The notes below the pieces were generated by a model, which worked only from the letters and a program-made list of their open reading frames with translations, was not told the DNA's origin and ran no database searches. From positions 1,054,001 to 1,118,000 of the forward strand of contig NC_082419.1 in the NCBI RefSeq assembly GCF_004011695.2: a stretch of DNA of 64,000 bases, written 5' to 3'. The stretch is from Ascochyta rabiei (lineage: Eukaryota; Ascomycota; Dothideomycetes; Pleosporales; Didymellaceae). Positions 11,428 through 23,200 of the stretch are shown here, piece after piece. The translations under genes and the position numbers were made by a program. The first letter of the stretch is position 1. Every line of letters begins with the position of its first letter.

Positions 11428-11518
11428 TCCGGTATAGTCCAGAGGCTAGGATATTCCGCTTTCATGTCCTCGGATCTGAAGCACCGGAAAGACCCGGGTT
11501 CGATTCCCGGTACCGGAA
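11428..11518 (+). tRNA. tRNA-Glu (anticodon TTC) with a 19-nt intron
   Basis: The acceptor stem TCCGGTA pairs with TACCGGA, followed by discriminator A. The T arm GGTTCGATTCC is intact. The anticodon stem TTCCG/CGGAA encloses loop CTTTCAC, giving anticodon TTC at 11461-11463. A 19-nt intron (11465-11483) sits after position 37, the canonical place for nuclear tRNA introns. The mature tRNA is 72 nt. Confidence 0.95.
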
Positions 11519-12221
11519 ACGCTGTCTTTTTGCCTGGTCACCATGTCTAGAGTGCAGTGCATCCTTTTGCTCTGGTGAGTGGGCACACTTTTAAGTTGCA
11601 TCTTCTGTCTTCAATAAATGAGTTCAAGGCTCTGGAATTCCGTTGTTTCAAAATCTGCCTCGCAATATATCCCCGTCTTTGCGCCACACGTCAACCCTTC
11701 ATCCCTCACATCAGGTCGTCTCTCTCACCTTGCACCCAAAACCCCTGTCCCCACGAAAACCTGGAGTCTAGCAAATCCAAAACAAGGCCAAGACCCGCCA
11801 ATGACAGTCACCGGAGCCTTTTTCCAACGCCAAATCAAAACCCGGGAACTCGGAAATTGGTTATCACACGACAGAGAAAATTGCGTCCCTGCCTGTGCAT
11901 CTCCTAACGACGGCTGTGCACCTGCGATGCGCCTGCGCACCGATAAGCCTTGTTATGACTTTTGATAAAGCAAAGCGACCCTGAGACATGTCAGCATTGA
12001 GCGCTGCAGCCATAATCATTTGCCTAAGTGGCTTTTGCTTGCGAGGATAGTCGCCGGCAGCTTCCAATACTCAGCACCTCCTCGCGGAACTGGCGACGTT
12101 GGATGGCTGTGCTGTATCAAACCACGTACCTAGGAACCCCTGTGTGAGTCGCTCACGTTCCCCCAGGTTGCATGTTCCATCTGTAACATGCATGGTTGCC
12201 TGGATTCGGAAGTGTGCGGAT
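11519..12221. other. Intergenic, no gene recognised
   Basis: Short overlapping ORFs only. This may include the 3' untranslated region of the small zinc-finger gene on the minus strand. Confidence 0.45.
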
Positions 12222-12368
12222 TCAGTTCGTGTGAATTGCGCCTGTTCCCTCGCAGACATGACACTTTGTCGTGCCGTCCCGTTTGCAACTTGTGCAGTTC
12301 TTGCCTGTACCATTGCACTCATCGCATTTGATCGTGCCGAGTCCGCGGCAGGTTGGGCATTCCTTCAT
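12222..12368 (-). CDS. Small DnaJ-type cysteine-rich (CXXCXGXG) zinc-finger protein
   Basis: A 48-residue ORF, too short for usual ORF cut-offs. It contains four CXXC units: C4-P-T-C7-RGLG, C15-D-E-C18-NGTG, C25-T-S-C28-KRDG and C36-H-V-C39-EGTG. Three fit CXXCXGXG exactly and one is degenerate, the pattern of the DnaJ central zinc-binding domain. Four such units normally bind two Zn ions. No J domain or C-terminal substrate-binding domain is present. Similar free-standing DnaJ zinc-finger proteins exist (BSD2-like, small fungal proteins) and act as chaperone-like or redox factors. The ATG at 12368 directly precedes KECPTC. A longer spliced form with an upstream exon is possible but I could not place one. 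Confidence 0.65.
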   Translation of the reverse strand: MKECPTCRGLGTIKCDECNGTGKNCTSCKRDGTTKCHVCEGTGAIHTN

Positions 12369-15300
12369 CGTGTGTGATGGACTGTCGATTCAGGGTCGAA
12401 GGGGAACGAAGTAGGCAAACGTGAGTAGGAGGTTGGGAAGGGTCGCTGATCAACAGCTCGAAAGTGTGAATGGAGTGATAAAGGAGTGTTTCCACACAAA
12501 GAGAGAATAGAGGTTTATATTGACAAGAATGCACGAGTGCTGATGCAGCTGTCAGGTCAGAGTTTCGAAACGACAACCCGATCTTCAATCTGGGCCAGGG
12601 TCTTTATATAATCTCCTGTGAGAGTTGCGCACAGGTCCGGTCCGCGCTCACCCTCAATCTTGCTTGTAAATACGATATAGTGAAGCGGGATCGTTTGCCC
12701 TGCTTAGCCACGAGACCAGGCAGCTTCATTAGGAGCTCACGGCTCGCGTAGCGGGGTCGATATGAGGGAAGACCACTCACGTCTTGAAGAAGAAGCTTCC
12801 AAGGCTACAGTAGGTCAAATATGGCGGAAACATTACGATGGTCGCGCAGGTTCCCTGGCGTGTCCTCATCTTATCCATCTCATCCGAAGCACATGCCGCT
12901 CCCCGTACGGTGCAGCATTACAAGTCGGTCTTACCAGAGCGTAAGAACGCCTGATATGCTTGGCGGTTCGATCTTTTCAAACAGCTTGCGGCACCGCCAC
13001 AACCGGGCTCCACCTGTCCGTTGGACCGCGCTGCCGTGCCTCAGTTGATCCATATCACCATATCTTCAACGAACAGGCCTATCAGATTGCGGAAACTCAT
13101 TTCGAGTCTTCTCGCGTGTTTCTCATGGCCCTCCACTAGCAAATCACGTCGCTGATCCAGATTTGCAAGGGTGTTTCGCCTAGGCCGAACCGATTTCCCT
13201 CCTCAGAGGCACAGGGCGCAGCTCAATATTCTGCAAAATTGGTGGGCTGAGATGTGGTTGGGCAAATATTGATGCTAGTGCAATTGTCGGGCATAGAGGA
13301 CGACGAGGCATTGTTCGAATGCTGCCTCATGTGTCAGGCCTCAGGCAGAAAGAGATGGCCCCGTGCAACTGCTTGAAGCGGAGATCATATTGCGAGTATG
13401 AATACACTATTGCTGATCATGCAATAAAAGTTGTCGACCTTCGGATTTATCGTAACCTGAAACAGATAACCTTCTTGTAGTGGGTTCAAGCCACTTGTCT
13501 AATCGTATGGCTGTTTGCACAGCCTCGAATCCTTCCGTCACTAACACGGCGCAAGTTTACACAACCTGTGTCCGCTTTACAAAAAGCACGTAAAGCTGAG
13601 TTCAGCTTACAGCTGCATGCCTTACGAGAGTGCCAATGGTCAAGAACCGAGAATGGGATCCCAGGAGGAACCTCGAGTTGAATGCAAACGAACCTGGTCT
13701 GGTCAAGCACAGCCACACAAGTCCCCCACGAGTACAACATTCAAAAATCGAGAAGTGATCGCATTTCACAGGCGTACAAATCACGCAGTACAGCGAAACC
13801 GAGACAAGGCAAGCATTCGCATGTTGTAGAATGCGTCAGACACCGGTTAAGGTACGCGGCCTCAGGCGTTTACGGGAACTCAACATATTCAATGTTTCAA
13901 TCATCCCGAGGTCTCCAAAACCTTTGAGGCGGCTCTTCGAGGAACTTATGTGGAGGGCCACGTCACCCACCTCAGTGAACGTCCGAAGCGGGAGACCACT
14001 ATTAGCTCCAAAGAGTGATCTTTGGTCGGCCAGAGAGCCTGGTTGTTGACATGGAGTGCCGGTGCCATCGCCGAATTGTTTGGTCCCACCGTAGTAGTGT
14101 GACGAACTGTTTTGTCTAAATTCACTCTTCATGACCTTATGCCAGCGATACACTCTGTCGTTCCTGTCGAATTTTTGTCTGTGCATTATTTTCTAGAGAT
14201 ACACAGGAATTTGCACAGGAATTTGCGTCTGCTGCTGTGTGTCGATTGTGCATAAAGTAAGCAAAATGGGCGAAGAAAATACTGTGAGCTACATCAAACA
14301 AACCAAGAAATTGTCTGGTCCGCGCACGACAAGACCCTAGCCTGGGATACCAGACATTTATCTTCCTTTAACGCGTTGTAACAAGCCTTGAAGAACGTTA
14401 ACAACTGCAATCGCTTGGCATGTAATGGCAACGCACGTGGCGCGAACCGGTCGGAAGACTGACATCATGATACTGCAGCCACTCACACCCGATGAAGTAA
14501 TCCGGCTGAAGGATTGTGTTGGTTACTGAAAAGGCTCGGATGCATGCCAGCTCATTCAAGCGTGTCAGGAGCTTGCATGTAGTGCATAATTTTCTGGCTT
14601 CCGCACTGGAGCAGTTGTATGTCTTGGTGCATTGGTCTCTCTTTCAAGCTGAGTATCCTTTACCTGATGCGTTGATGATCGCCGTTGTGTGTCTTGCAAT
14701 AAGAGCTCTTTTCCTCAGCCTCCAGAATCGGCATCTGGTCTACACACTTTGAGAATGCTACAAGATCTTGTCGTCTTGTCGCTGCAATTGCGACCTTAAA
14801 GTTCTTGCTTTCAACTGTTTCGGAAGTCTGTTCCGAGTCAATTATGTTGTTTCAAAGCTTCCTTTAGCCATTGAAGGCTGGCGTGATGGGTGATGGCAAG
14901 GCGCAGGAAACGGGCGAAAGCCAAGATTGTGACGCGCTAGATCTGAGATGCACCAAGACTTGACCTCCACCCCCGCCTGCTTTTCCTTGGCTAACACCCC
15001 CCCCCATGTCCCGCCCTTCCATAGATCTTTCTACACTCACTCCGCCAGTCTTTTCTCTTCCATAACTGCGATACTACCGGTCATATCGTCGAGCGCATCG
15101 TCGCACGAATGGAATAGCTGACGCAACATCAGCTACTCGTTCAGTGTCTGTCGATGTTCAAGCAGCAACTACGAATGGCGTTTCCTTGATGCAGTCTTGT
15201 CCTGGCTCTGATGCCTTGGCTAGTTCTTGTCAATACAATGGAACAGCCTCCGGACAAGACAACGAACCCTCTTGGCTCCTCAGGCAGGCTCCATACAACG

Positions 15301-15574
15301 ACGATAATGCTGCGGCATATTACAATCATCATGCAATTGAGCACTTGGCACGCAGTCGGTGTCGCCGTTAAGATTCATGGCAAACATGCTCGCAGGATCA
15401 GCGCTCCAGCATGAGGGTTACAATAGACTCTTGGGCGGAGAAATACCTTGTTGTGCGTCCTGCGCAGCAGATCACTTCAAGTATTTAGCTGCGGGTTTTC
15501 CCACAATTCACGCGCTCGTAACACGTCTATTTCCCCTCTTTCTGTGAAACTTAGCTGGGAGACCTCAACGCGCT
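12369..15574. other. 3.2-kb gene-poor interval
   Basis: ORFs here are short (at most about 116 codons) and show no motif or splice pattern I recognise. The last 500 bp are pyrimidine-rich and probably form the promoter and leader of the sugar transporter, with several short upstream ORFs. A run of nine C lies at about 14996-15004. Confidence 0.45.
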
Positions 15575-17910
15575 ATGGCAGACCCAGGTGCCGTCAAGCA
15601 AAACAGCGGCATCGCTGCTGTACACCACAATGAAGGCCGTCGATCTTCTGTGGCCAGTGTCAATTTAAACAAGAATATAAATGCCAAGTATGTCTATAAG
15701 ATCTCATTTATTACCAATATCCTAATGCCACCTGTAGAGTCTCTAACCCTCTGACCGGCGTCTCATATGAAACATTGATGCGCGATGTCGAAGACTTCGC
15801 ACGTGAACATGACCTAGAAGATATCATCAGTCATCTAAAGAAAGGTGCTCTAGTCGCTCAAAATCCAAACGGGTTTGACAACATTGAGATGCTCGTTGAG
15901 GAAGACAGACGATACCTTCAGTTGGAGAAGCAGCACAAGTGGAAGCATCCCCTGCAGCTATACGTCACGATCATTGTGTGCTCTATTGGTGCCGCTGTAC
16001 AGGGCTGGTAAGTTGTAGGTAAAGGCGAACCAATTGCAGATTTCTGATAAAGTTGATAGGGATCAGACTGGATCTAATGGAGCAAACTTGTCCTTTCCCG
16101 TTGAGTTTGGAATAGGGGAGGGAGATACAGAGGGGTCTCCCAACCGTTGGACGCACAACTTGCTTGTTGGGCTCGTCAATGCTGGCCCCTACATTGGAAG
16201 TGCGCTCATCGGTTGCTGGGTCAGCGATCCTTGTAACTACTACTTCGGCCGTCGTGGAACCATCTTTATCTCTGCGATCTTCTGTGTGCTTACTCCGATC
16301 GGTGGGGCGCTTGCACAAACCTGGGAACAGCTCCTTATCACTCGCATTCTTATGTAAGAACTTATGGAATTGAGCGTTTCTGCTTACGCTGATAAAACAC
16401 AGGGGTATTGGCATGGGCCTGAAGGGCTCCACCGTTCCTATCTTTGCAGCAGAGAACTCTCCTGCACAGATTCGTGGCGCGCTTGTTATGAGCTGGTAAG
16501 TGATTCTATCAACCAAAAGTCTGCGACTAAGACCGGCAGGCAAATGTGGACTGCTTTCGGTATTTTTCTGGGGTATTGCGCCAACCTAGCTGTTTACCAA
16601 GTGCCTGTGATTGCATGGCGTCTTCAAATCGGATCGGCATTCATCCCAGCTGTGGTAAGCTCATTGAGACTCAAAGCTAGACATGCACTGAACTTTACAG
16701 CCTCTGACAATTGGGATCTTTTTCTGCCCAGAATCGCCTCGTTGGCTTATTAAGAAGAATCGCTACCGCAAAGCCTGGCAGTCACTTGTTCGGCTTCGCT
16801 TCAGCCCTGTACAAGCAGCCCGTGACCTCTACTACATTCATGCTCAACTTCAAGTTGAGGCACAGATCATCGGCAAGTCGAACTACTTGCAACGCTGTAT
16901 CGAACTTTTCACCATCCCTCGAGTCCGCCGTGCAACTCTGGCTTCTTTCGTCGTCATGATCGCACAACAGATGTGCGGAAGTAAGTAGCACCTTTTAAGC
17001 TGCTGTAGAGGTCTGACACTGATCAATTGCAGTCAATATCATCGCTTTCTACTCTAGCACCATCTTTAGACAAGCCGGTGCTTCAGAGCGAGAAGCATTA
17101 ATCGCCTCCTTTGGATTTGGTCTCGTCAACTTCGTATTCGCCTGGCCTGCTATCTGGACCATCGACACATTCGGTCGTCGAAGCTTGCTCCTCTTCACCT
17201 TTCCGCAAATGGCCTGGTCTTTGCTCGCCACTGGGCTTTGTTTCCTCATCCCTGAGAGTAGCCCAGCCCACCTGGGTCTTATTGCTATGTTCATCTACAT
17301 CTTGGCTGCTTTCTACTCTCCGGGCGAAGGTCCTGTACCCTTCACCTATAGCGCTGAATGTTTCCCTTTGACACACCGGGAAGTTGGCATGGTAAGCATT
17401 ATACAGGATGAACCAAAGAACTGCGTTAACGTAGGACAGGGCTGGGCAGTTGCTACGTGTCTCTTCTGGGCTGCAGTGCTCTCGATCACGTTTCCACTAA
17501 TGTTGTATGCTTTGACCCCGGTTGGAGCTATTTGCTTCTACGCAGGTCTAAACATGATTGCTTTCTGCATGATATTCCTATGGCTTCCAGAAACCAAACA
17601 AAGGTACGTGTCTTGCTATCTTTTCTTTTTCCAACCCCGAGAGCTTGTCACATAAGTGCTGACCAAACAAAGGACTCTGGAGGAACTAGATTACATTTTC
17701 GGTGTACCCACGAGGAGGTTCATTGCTTACAACTTCCGCGTCGCCTTGCCTTGGTGGTGGAAGCGCTGGGTCCTCTTTGACAAGTCCGCGAAACTTGCGC
17801 CACTGTACCACTTCGATGGAGTCGATGGTGCTCGTATTCCCGACTCTGAGCACGAGTCAAGGAGATCAACCAATAACGAGAAGTCAACCACGGTTACCAG
17901 GGAGATGTGA
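15575..17910 (+). CDS. MFS sugar/polyol transporter (sugar porter family)
   Basis: Nine exons: 15575-15687, 15738-16007, 16060-16353, 16403-16495, 16540-16654, 16701-16980, 17033-17391, 17440-17603 and 17673-17910. Together they give 1926 nt, 641 residues. A cytosolic N-terminus of about 130 residues precedes the first membrane segment. Sugar-porter signatures are FGRRGT after TM2, [18 protein letters not shown] (about 305-309), [23 protein letters not shown], and [12 protein letters not shown] (558 on). There are twelve membrane segments and a charged cytosolic tail. It acts at the plasma membrane as a proton-coupled or facilitated transporter; the substrate cannot be told from sequence. All introns are 44-69 bp; the eighth is the longest and is flanked by a 12-bp direct repeat (see findings). 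Confidence 0.93.
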
Positions 17911-18152
17911 AAACAAGATGTGTCGTTTGAAACACTGGAGCAGTTCTTCAAGTTGGGTGGGAATAACAGAACTGTGCAGCTGAAGGAAGATGGTGGAGTC
18001 ATTGAGAGGTTGTGACGAGAAACATTCAATGCAATGTCATTGTTATCTACTACTAATGCATACATTCGCTAGCAGGATCATACCTCAGTGTTGGCCTTTT
18101 GAAGCAGGCCGCTTCTTCTTTCAATCAAGATTGTATACAATGATTATCTGCT

Positions 18153-19913
18153 TCAACACATGAAGTCATGTGTAGCCTTGAGTTGAGTAACAACCCCTTG
18201 AAACACAGCTTTCTGCAGTTGTACATCCTCGAGACTATTCGCGCGAAGACTAAAATCACAGCGTATACACCTTCTGACAGCATCACTATACTTCGCGCCA
18301 GCGTCATCGGCAAGCTCATCAGCCAACCTGTATGCTGTGTTGAGTCTTGTGAGGAAGCTACCCTGCAGATCGGCGGGATCTCGCGGCCCATCCTCATCTT
18401 CGTGGAGGTCAGACAGCGTCTCGCCGTACCACAGTTCGATCAAAGCAACTCCTAGCGCAAACAGTGGTTGATTCTGGATTATCCGTCCTAGTTGCTTTGG
18501 GATAGTGTTCGTTTGAGAAGAGACATTTGTATCAAGCCCAGGGGATACAAACGGCTGATCATACAAAGGAAAGCCAGGACGTTCAACAAAGTATATGTTG
18601 TCAAGCCCCCAGTTGTTTTCAAGCCAGGGTGTCTCGTGAAGTTGCAAGACACTTGAGGCCAGAATGATAGCTAAACGTACACGTTCGCGATTGGGAAAGC
18701 GGCGCTTACGCTGCAGAGCGCTTCGCAATGTGGAGACCGTCCATTGTTCGGTATCGGATGGCAGCGTCCTGGTTGGATATATCTTCAGCCCGTATCTTTG
18801 TTTTACTATCTCATTCTCGAGTAGCGTCAGACAAACATCGCGATGAGGTTTCTGAAGTGTACAAATAGCTGAGCACAAGTCTTTGATAGGCTGCAGATTG
18901 GGCTCTGGTTCCAATGCAGCTTTGACAGCTCGTTTGGCGTGCGACACAAACCGTACACCTTTGCCATTTTGAACAGCACACACTGTGCCTTTGGGTATGG
19001 ATGTTACACTTTCACAGGTAACGTGGATATCTGCTTCGTCCCATGTCCATGGGTTTAACTTGACACTATTCACGATGGATTGAGTGGGTCCGTACTGAAA
19101 GAGGACGTGGAATGGGTCGCGCATTGGAGCCTCGTCTTCTTCGTCTTCTTCTTCGTCATCATCGCTTGACACATCCACCATTCGAGGTTCCAAACGTAAA
19201 CTGATAGCATGATCTGCTTGGCAAAGACAAGTCCATCCTGAGTTTATGGCTGAATAGAAGCCTTGGGCCCGTTCGTTGATGATCTGGAAATTGGGAATTG
19301 ACGAGCGGTCAACGCGCTGCTGAGCCTCGATGTTTTGTCTCTGAACAGTCAAGCGATTCAGAACCGTATTTGCTTGACGAATTGTAGTCATCAGATCATT
19401 GTAGTCTGCTTTACTAAGACTGAACTTGAGGCGTTTGTAGTTCTCTTTGAAGGTATTTTCGTCTGAAAATTGAGGCTGCATCTCATCAGCAAAGTTCATG
19501 TTCAGTCGACACCAAGGTCGTACTTGACCTGAGCTTCCAAGCCTCAATCTTTCTTTGAATTTTTCGACCGCAGCCCTCAATCTGAGGATAGTATCCAGAT
19601 AAGGACTGTAGCTTGCGCCAAGACGTTTTCTTAGCTTCCGCTCGAAGCTCACCTTTGCCCAAAGTTCGCCACCAGGGTCTGCCAGGAACTCCGCCACGTC
19701 TCTCGCATCGACAACGCCCAAGACCAGTGATTCGATGCTGTTTTGGTACACAGCAGTTTCGCCCCTCAACTCGCCAACCAGCATCTCGACCTCTCTGCCG
19801 TACCTCCAATATCGTTTCGTCACAGCGATACCTTTTCCGTAGAACTCTAATCCTGCAAGCAGCAACGGCAGAGATCCCAAGACGAGGCCAGCGATTTCGA
19901 TACCGGTCGCCAT
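18153..19913 (-). CDS. DUF7580 domain protein
   Basis: A single-exon ORF. I choose the ATG at 19913 (MATGIEIAGLVLGSLPLLLAGLE), giving 586 residues; an in-frame start nine codons upstream is less like the family. The N-terminal helix pattern followed by FYGKGIAVTKRYWRYGREVEM, and the C-terminal kinase-like remnant (RVRLAIILASSVLQLHETPWL, then LFALGVALIELWYGE), are typical of fungal DUF7580 proteins. I see no intact kinase catalytic motifs. An acidic tract lies near residues 255-265. DUF7580 proteins occur in large lineage-specific families in Pezizomycotina, often near incompatibility/NLR-type genes, but their function is unknown. It is divergent from a C2H2 protein with a 340-bp shared upstream region. 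Confidence 0.85.
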   Translation of the reverse strand: MATGIEIAGLVLGSLPLLLAGLEFYGKGIAVTKRYWRYGREVEMLVGELRGETAVYQNSIESLVLGVVDARDVAEFLADPGGELWAKVSFERKLRKRLGASYSPYLDTILRLRAAVEKFKERLRLGSSGQVRPWCRLNMNFADEMQPQFSDENTFKENYKRLKFSLSKADYNDLMTTIRQANTVLNRLTVQRQNIEAQQRVDRSSIPNFQIINERAQGFYSAINSGWTCLCQADHAISLRLEPRMVDVSSDDDEEEDEEDEAPMRDPFHVLFQYGPTQSIVNSVKLNPWTWDEADIHVTCESVTSIPKGTVCAVQNGKGVRFVSHAKRAVKAALEPEPNLQPIKDLCSAICTLQKPHRDVCLTLLENEIVKQRYGLKIYPTRTLPSDTEQWTVSTLRSALQRKRRFPNRERVRLAIILASSVLQLHETPWLENNWGLDNIYFVERPGFPLYDQPFVSPGLDTNVSSQTNTIPKQLGRIIQNQPLFALGVALIELWYGETLSDLHEDEDGPRDPADLQGSFLTRLNTAYRLADELADDAGAKYSDAVRRCIRCDFSLRANSLEDVQLQKAVFQGVVTQLKATHDFMC

Positions 19914-20253
19914 GACGATTGACAAGGCTGTATACAACAAACTTCTGCTCAGACACGATCAGTTTGCGATCCGGAGTTATCGCGTGGGTGTGCAGCTTTG
20001 TGTGTCGCTCGCGAGCTGGTTGACTCTGCACATATCCGCGAGATGTGGTGAAGTTGAAGACTACAGGAGACATCAAAATCAGGCAATATGCAGCGGCAGA
20101 TGCAAAGCGGGGTCTTTGGCCCCCACAGCTGACGTCTCGTGCACTGCAGCCAAGGAACTGTTACTTCTGCGGCAATCTCTATGAACTCGCTTTTAAGACA
20201 GTAAGGTACACTGACTCAAGTTCCAACGTTTACATTTTCTTGATGTCACCCCA
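19914..20253. promoter_or_regulatory. Shared intergenic region of the DUF7580 and C2H2 genes
   Basis: 340 bp between two divergent start codons. No TATA box is clear on either side. Its shortness implies a bidirectional promoter. Confidence 0.45.
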
Positions 20254-23200
20254 ATGGGTTCGACCAACGCTATATCCACAGCCGTCGACGACTGTGCTCG
20301 CGCCTTTCTTAGCCTTGCCGGAAGTTTGGAAAAACCAACCCGGTTTGCTGAGCAAGTAGCTGCTGAGTCGATTTTGGATGAATTCGATCGCTTTAAACTA
20401 TGGTAAGACTTAGGTTGAGTTGCGCTTGTTGCTCTGCCTAACCGTTTCAGGGCGGGCAATATCGCTGCACACAGAAAAGGTCAGCCCCGAATCTACCTAC
20501 GCTTCAAGGGATGTTGCTAAGCCACGGCAAAGGCCGACGTTCACTTGAGAACAGACTTCGCGATGCCACTCGTCTCAAAGAGGAGACCTATGGCTTACTC
20601 ACGTTATTATCCGATGCATTGAAGAAGGGTAAGTCGGAAACTTCCGAAATCTAGGTCCTCGGCTCTAATGACAATAGCACTGTCCATTGTCGAAGGAGAA
20701 TGCATACCCTGGGACGAGGAGACATACTCGGACTCTGAATCTGAACCCTCGGACGACGAGACCAGCAACCCAGATCTCCAAGGCAATACTGAACTCAAGC
20801 AGCTCTATGCAAGCACAAAGACGACAGTAACGTCTCTCATGAGGATTTCTATGGCTATACGAGAACCAGCCCTCAATAGTCAGTCAAGGAGTATCGACAA
20901 GTCTCACTTCCAACAGCACGATATACAGCATGTTCAGAACAAGTTTCCAAGCGCACCAGGCTATCTGACTGAAAGATTGGGTCATGCCATATCTAGCCGG
21001 AGGCAATATCTCGCTTACAGGGAAACCCATCATGAAAAACTGACCAAGGGTATCGATAAACTTGGTCTTGAGGCAGCACGATCGGAGTTCACTACTAACT
21101 CAACGGAAGCAACGAGGCTGCAACGGACTGGCAGCTTCAACATACTAGACGACGACAATGATACAGCATCTCAGACGTCGTATGCAACATCCATCAATGC
21201 TACAGTGAGGGCGCCCAAGCTTCCTAAAGAAGCCCGAGAGAAAGATTACTACGACTGTCCTTTCTGTTTTGCTTTGATTGCTATCCACACAACAGCAGCT
21301 TGGAAGTAAGTTCATCATGCCGTGTATTGAGCGATATCTAATCGATGCAGACGTCACGTCTATCAAGATCTCCACCCCTATTGTTGTACGTTCGAAAACT
21401 GTACAACCGCTGACAGACTATATGACTCTCGGCATGCCTGGTTCGCGCATGAGCTTGAAGCTCACCACTCATCTTTCCAGTGCGTTCAAGGGTGTTTGGA
21501 AGCTTTCCAGACCGAGTCGGACTTCGAGGGTCATATCAAATCCAAACACGAAGATCTTGCAGCGCCAGCTGTCTATTCAGCACTCAGGCGGGCTTCCGCT
21601 AAAACACCTGGTATTAATGAGGAAACAACTTGCAAGCTATGTGCCAGACGTATGACATTGCGTAAGATGCAGAAGCATTTAGGCCATCACCACGAACAGC
21701 TTGCTCTGTTTGCTCTTCCAGCGAATTTGGACGATATCGAGGACGACCCGGATGAGGGAAATCAAGATTCTGTGCTAAAGGTTGAGGGAGACAGAGAAGA
21801 GGAAGGAGAAGATCTGACCGACACAAGCGATACTTCCGAAACAGAAGAACTTGTCCAAAGGAGCGATGACCTGCATAAAGATCCAGTTTCAACCTTCTAT
21901 GATCAAGATAGTGAGATCCAATACCATCCAGATTCCGGGCATCGGGGACTTGTAGGCCAGCACGTGTACAACTCCAGTCATGGGAACATTGACGGAGGTC
22001 ATGCATACTTAGGCGACACCAATTTCGACAACGACAACGACGACGGCGACGACGAAGATGAAGATGAAGATAACTCTGATCCCTTCGCAAACTCCAGACA
22101 AGTTCATATCGATCGAGTGACCGACGCTAAAAACCAAGCCAACGTGCAAGAGAAATCTGATTCTAAAGCATCTCAACAGAGTCCAGCGAACAGGGAAGAT
22201 TTGATAAAGGCATTGGAAGGAGCTGGTGAAGAAGGGTTGGATATTTCCTTTCTTGGCAATGTGCTGACAACTGTGGGCGAGACGGCTCAAGCTACGAGAG
22301 ACGAAGCAGAGCGAAGAACGAGCGTTGCTCAACAGCGGGCAATTGACGCGCTTGAGGCAAAAAAGAGAGATCGAGAAGTAGTAGAGGTTGAAGAAGAGCC
22401 TTACATACGCCAATTGTCGTATGGAGAAGAGGACACTGAAAGAACGATCGAGGCGCCAGTAAAGCGTGGAGAGGCTGAGCGTGAGAGGAAAGTAGCTCAA
22501 CAGGCAGCAGTAGATGACTACAATCGGGAGAAGGCTAAAGAAGAAAAGGAAGCGGAAGAAGAGCGCAATCGAATCATCTATGAGTACGAGCGCAAGAAGG
22601 AGCGTGAGGAGCCAATTCTACTGAGGATAGAAGAAGAGAAACAGAGGCAGAAAGACAAGGAAGAATATGAAGTCTTTCTGTCAAAGCAAAAAGACAAAGA
22701 AAATGTAGAGAAGGCACGAAGGGTGGTAGAGGATAGAGACCTTGATGAGATCATGCGTAAGCGTCTGGAAGAGTTTGACTTTCATGAAGACCAGATACAG
22801 ACCATGATTCAATCCGAGCAGACGAAAACGGGGGGAAAGGGCAAGGCTGCGATTTCTACAAACGACGTCTCTTTGAATGCCCCACAGCCTACCTACGCCA
22901 AGGTTGCAAGAGAGCATCTCGACGTTGAAACTCTCCATTATTACGACATCCTGTACGAGTACGACGAGGATCCCAACTACATCATCGTTTTGAGAGAGTT
23001 GAATGAGAGAGAAGCTGACATCCTGTTCGAACACACTCGACGACTTCGCAGTAACAATGGGAAACGTCTTTTCATAGAAGCAGAAGGTAGTGGCAACCGC
23101 ACGTCAGAGAAATCCGGGTCCGAGGTCGAGAGAAGCGAGAGGTCGCAGCCGCAAAAACTTAGGATGCCCAGCGTATCTGATGTACATCAGCAGCAGCCAG

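Noticed and set aside
15000..20100. Secondary-metabolite or polyketide gene cluster around the sugar transporter
   Set aside because: No backbone synthase, oxidase set or pathway regulator is present in the neighbourhood.
20480..20532. Frameshift in the C2H2 gene
   Set aside because: An apparent frame break is explained by a 53-bp intron (GTCAGC...CAAAG) that restores the conserved HRKG-RRSLENRLRDA sequence.
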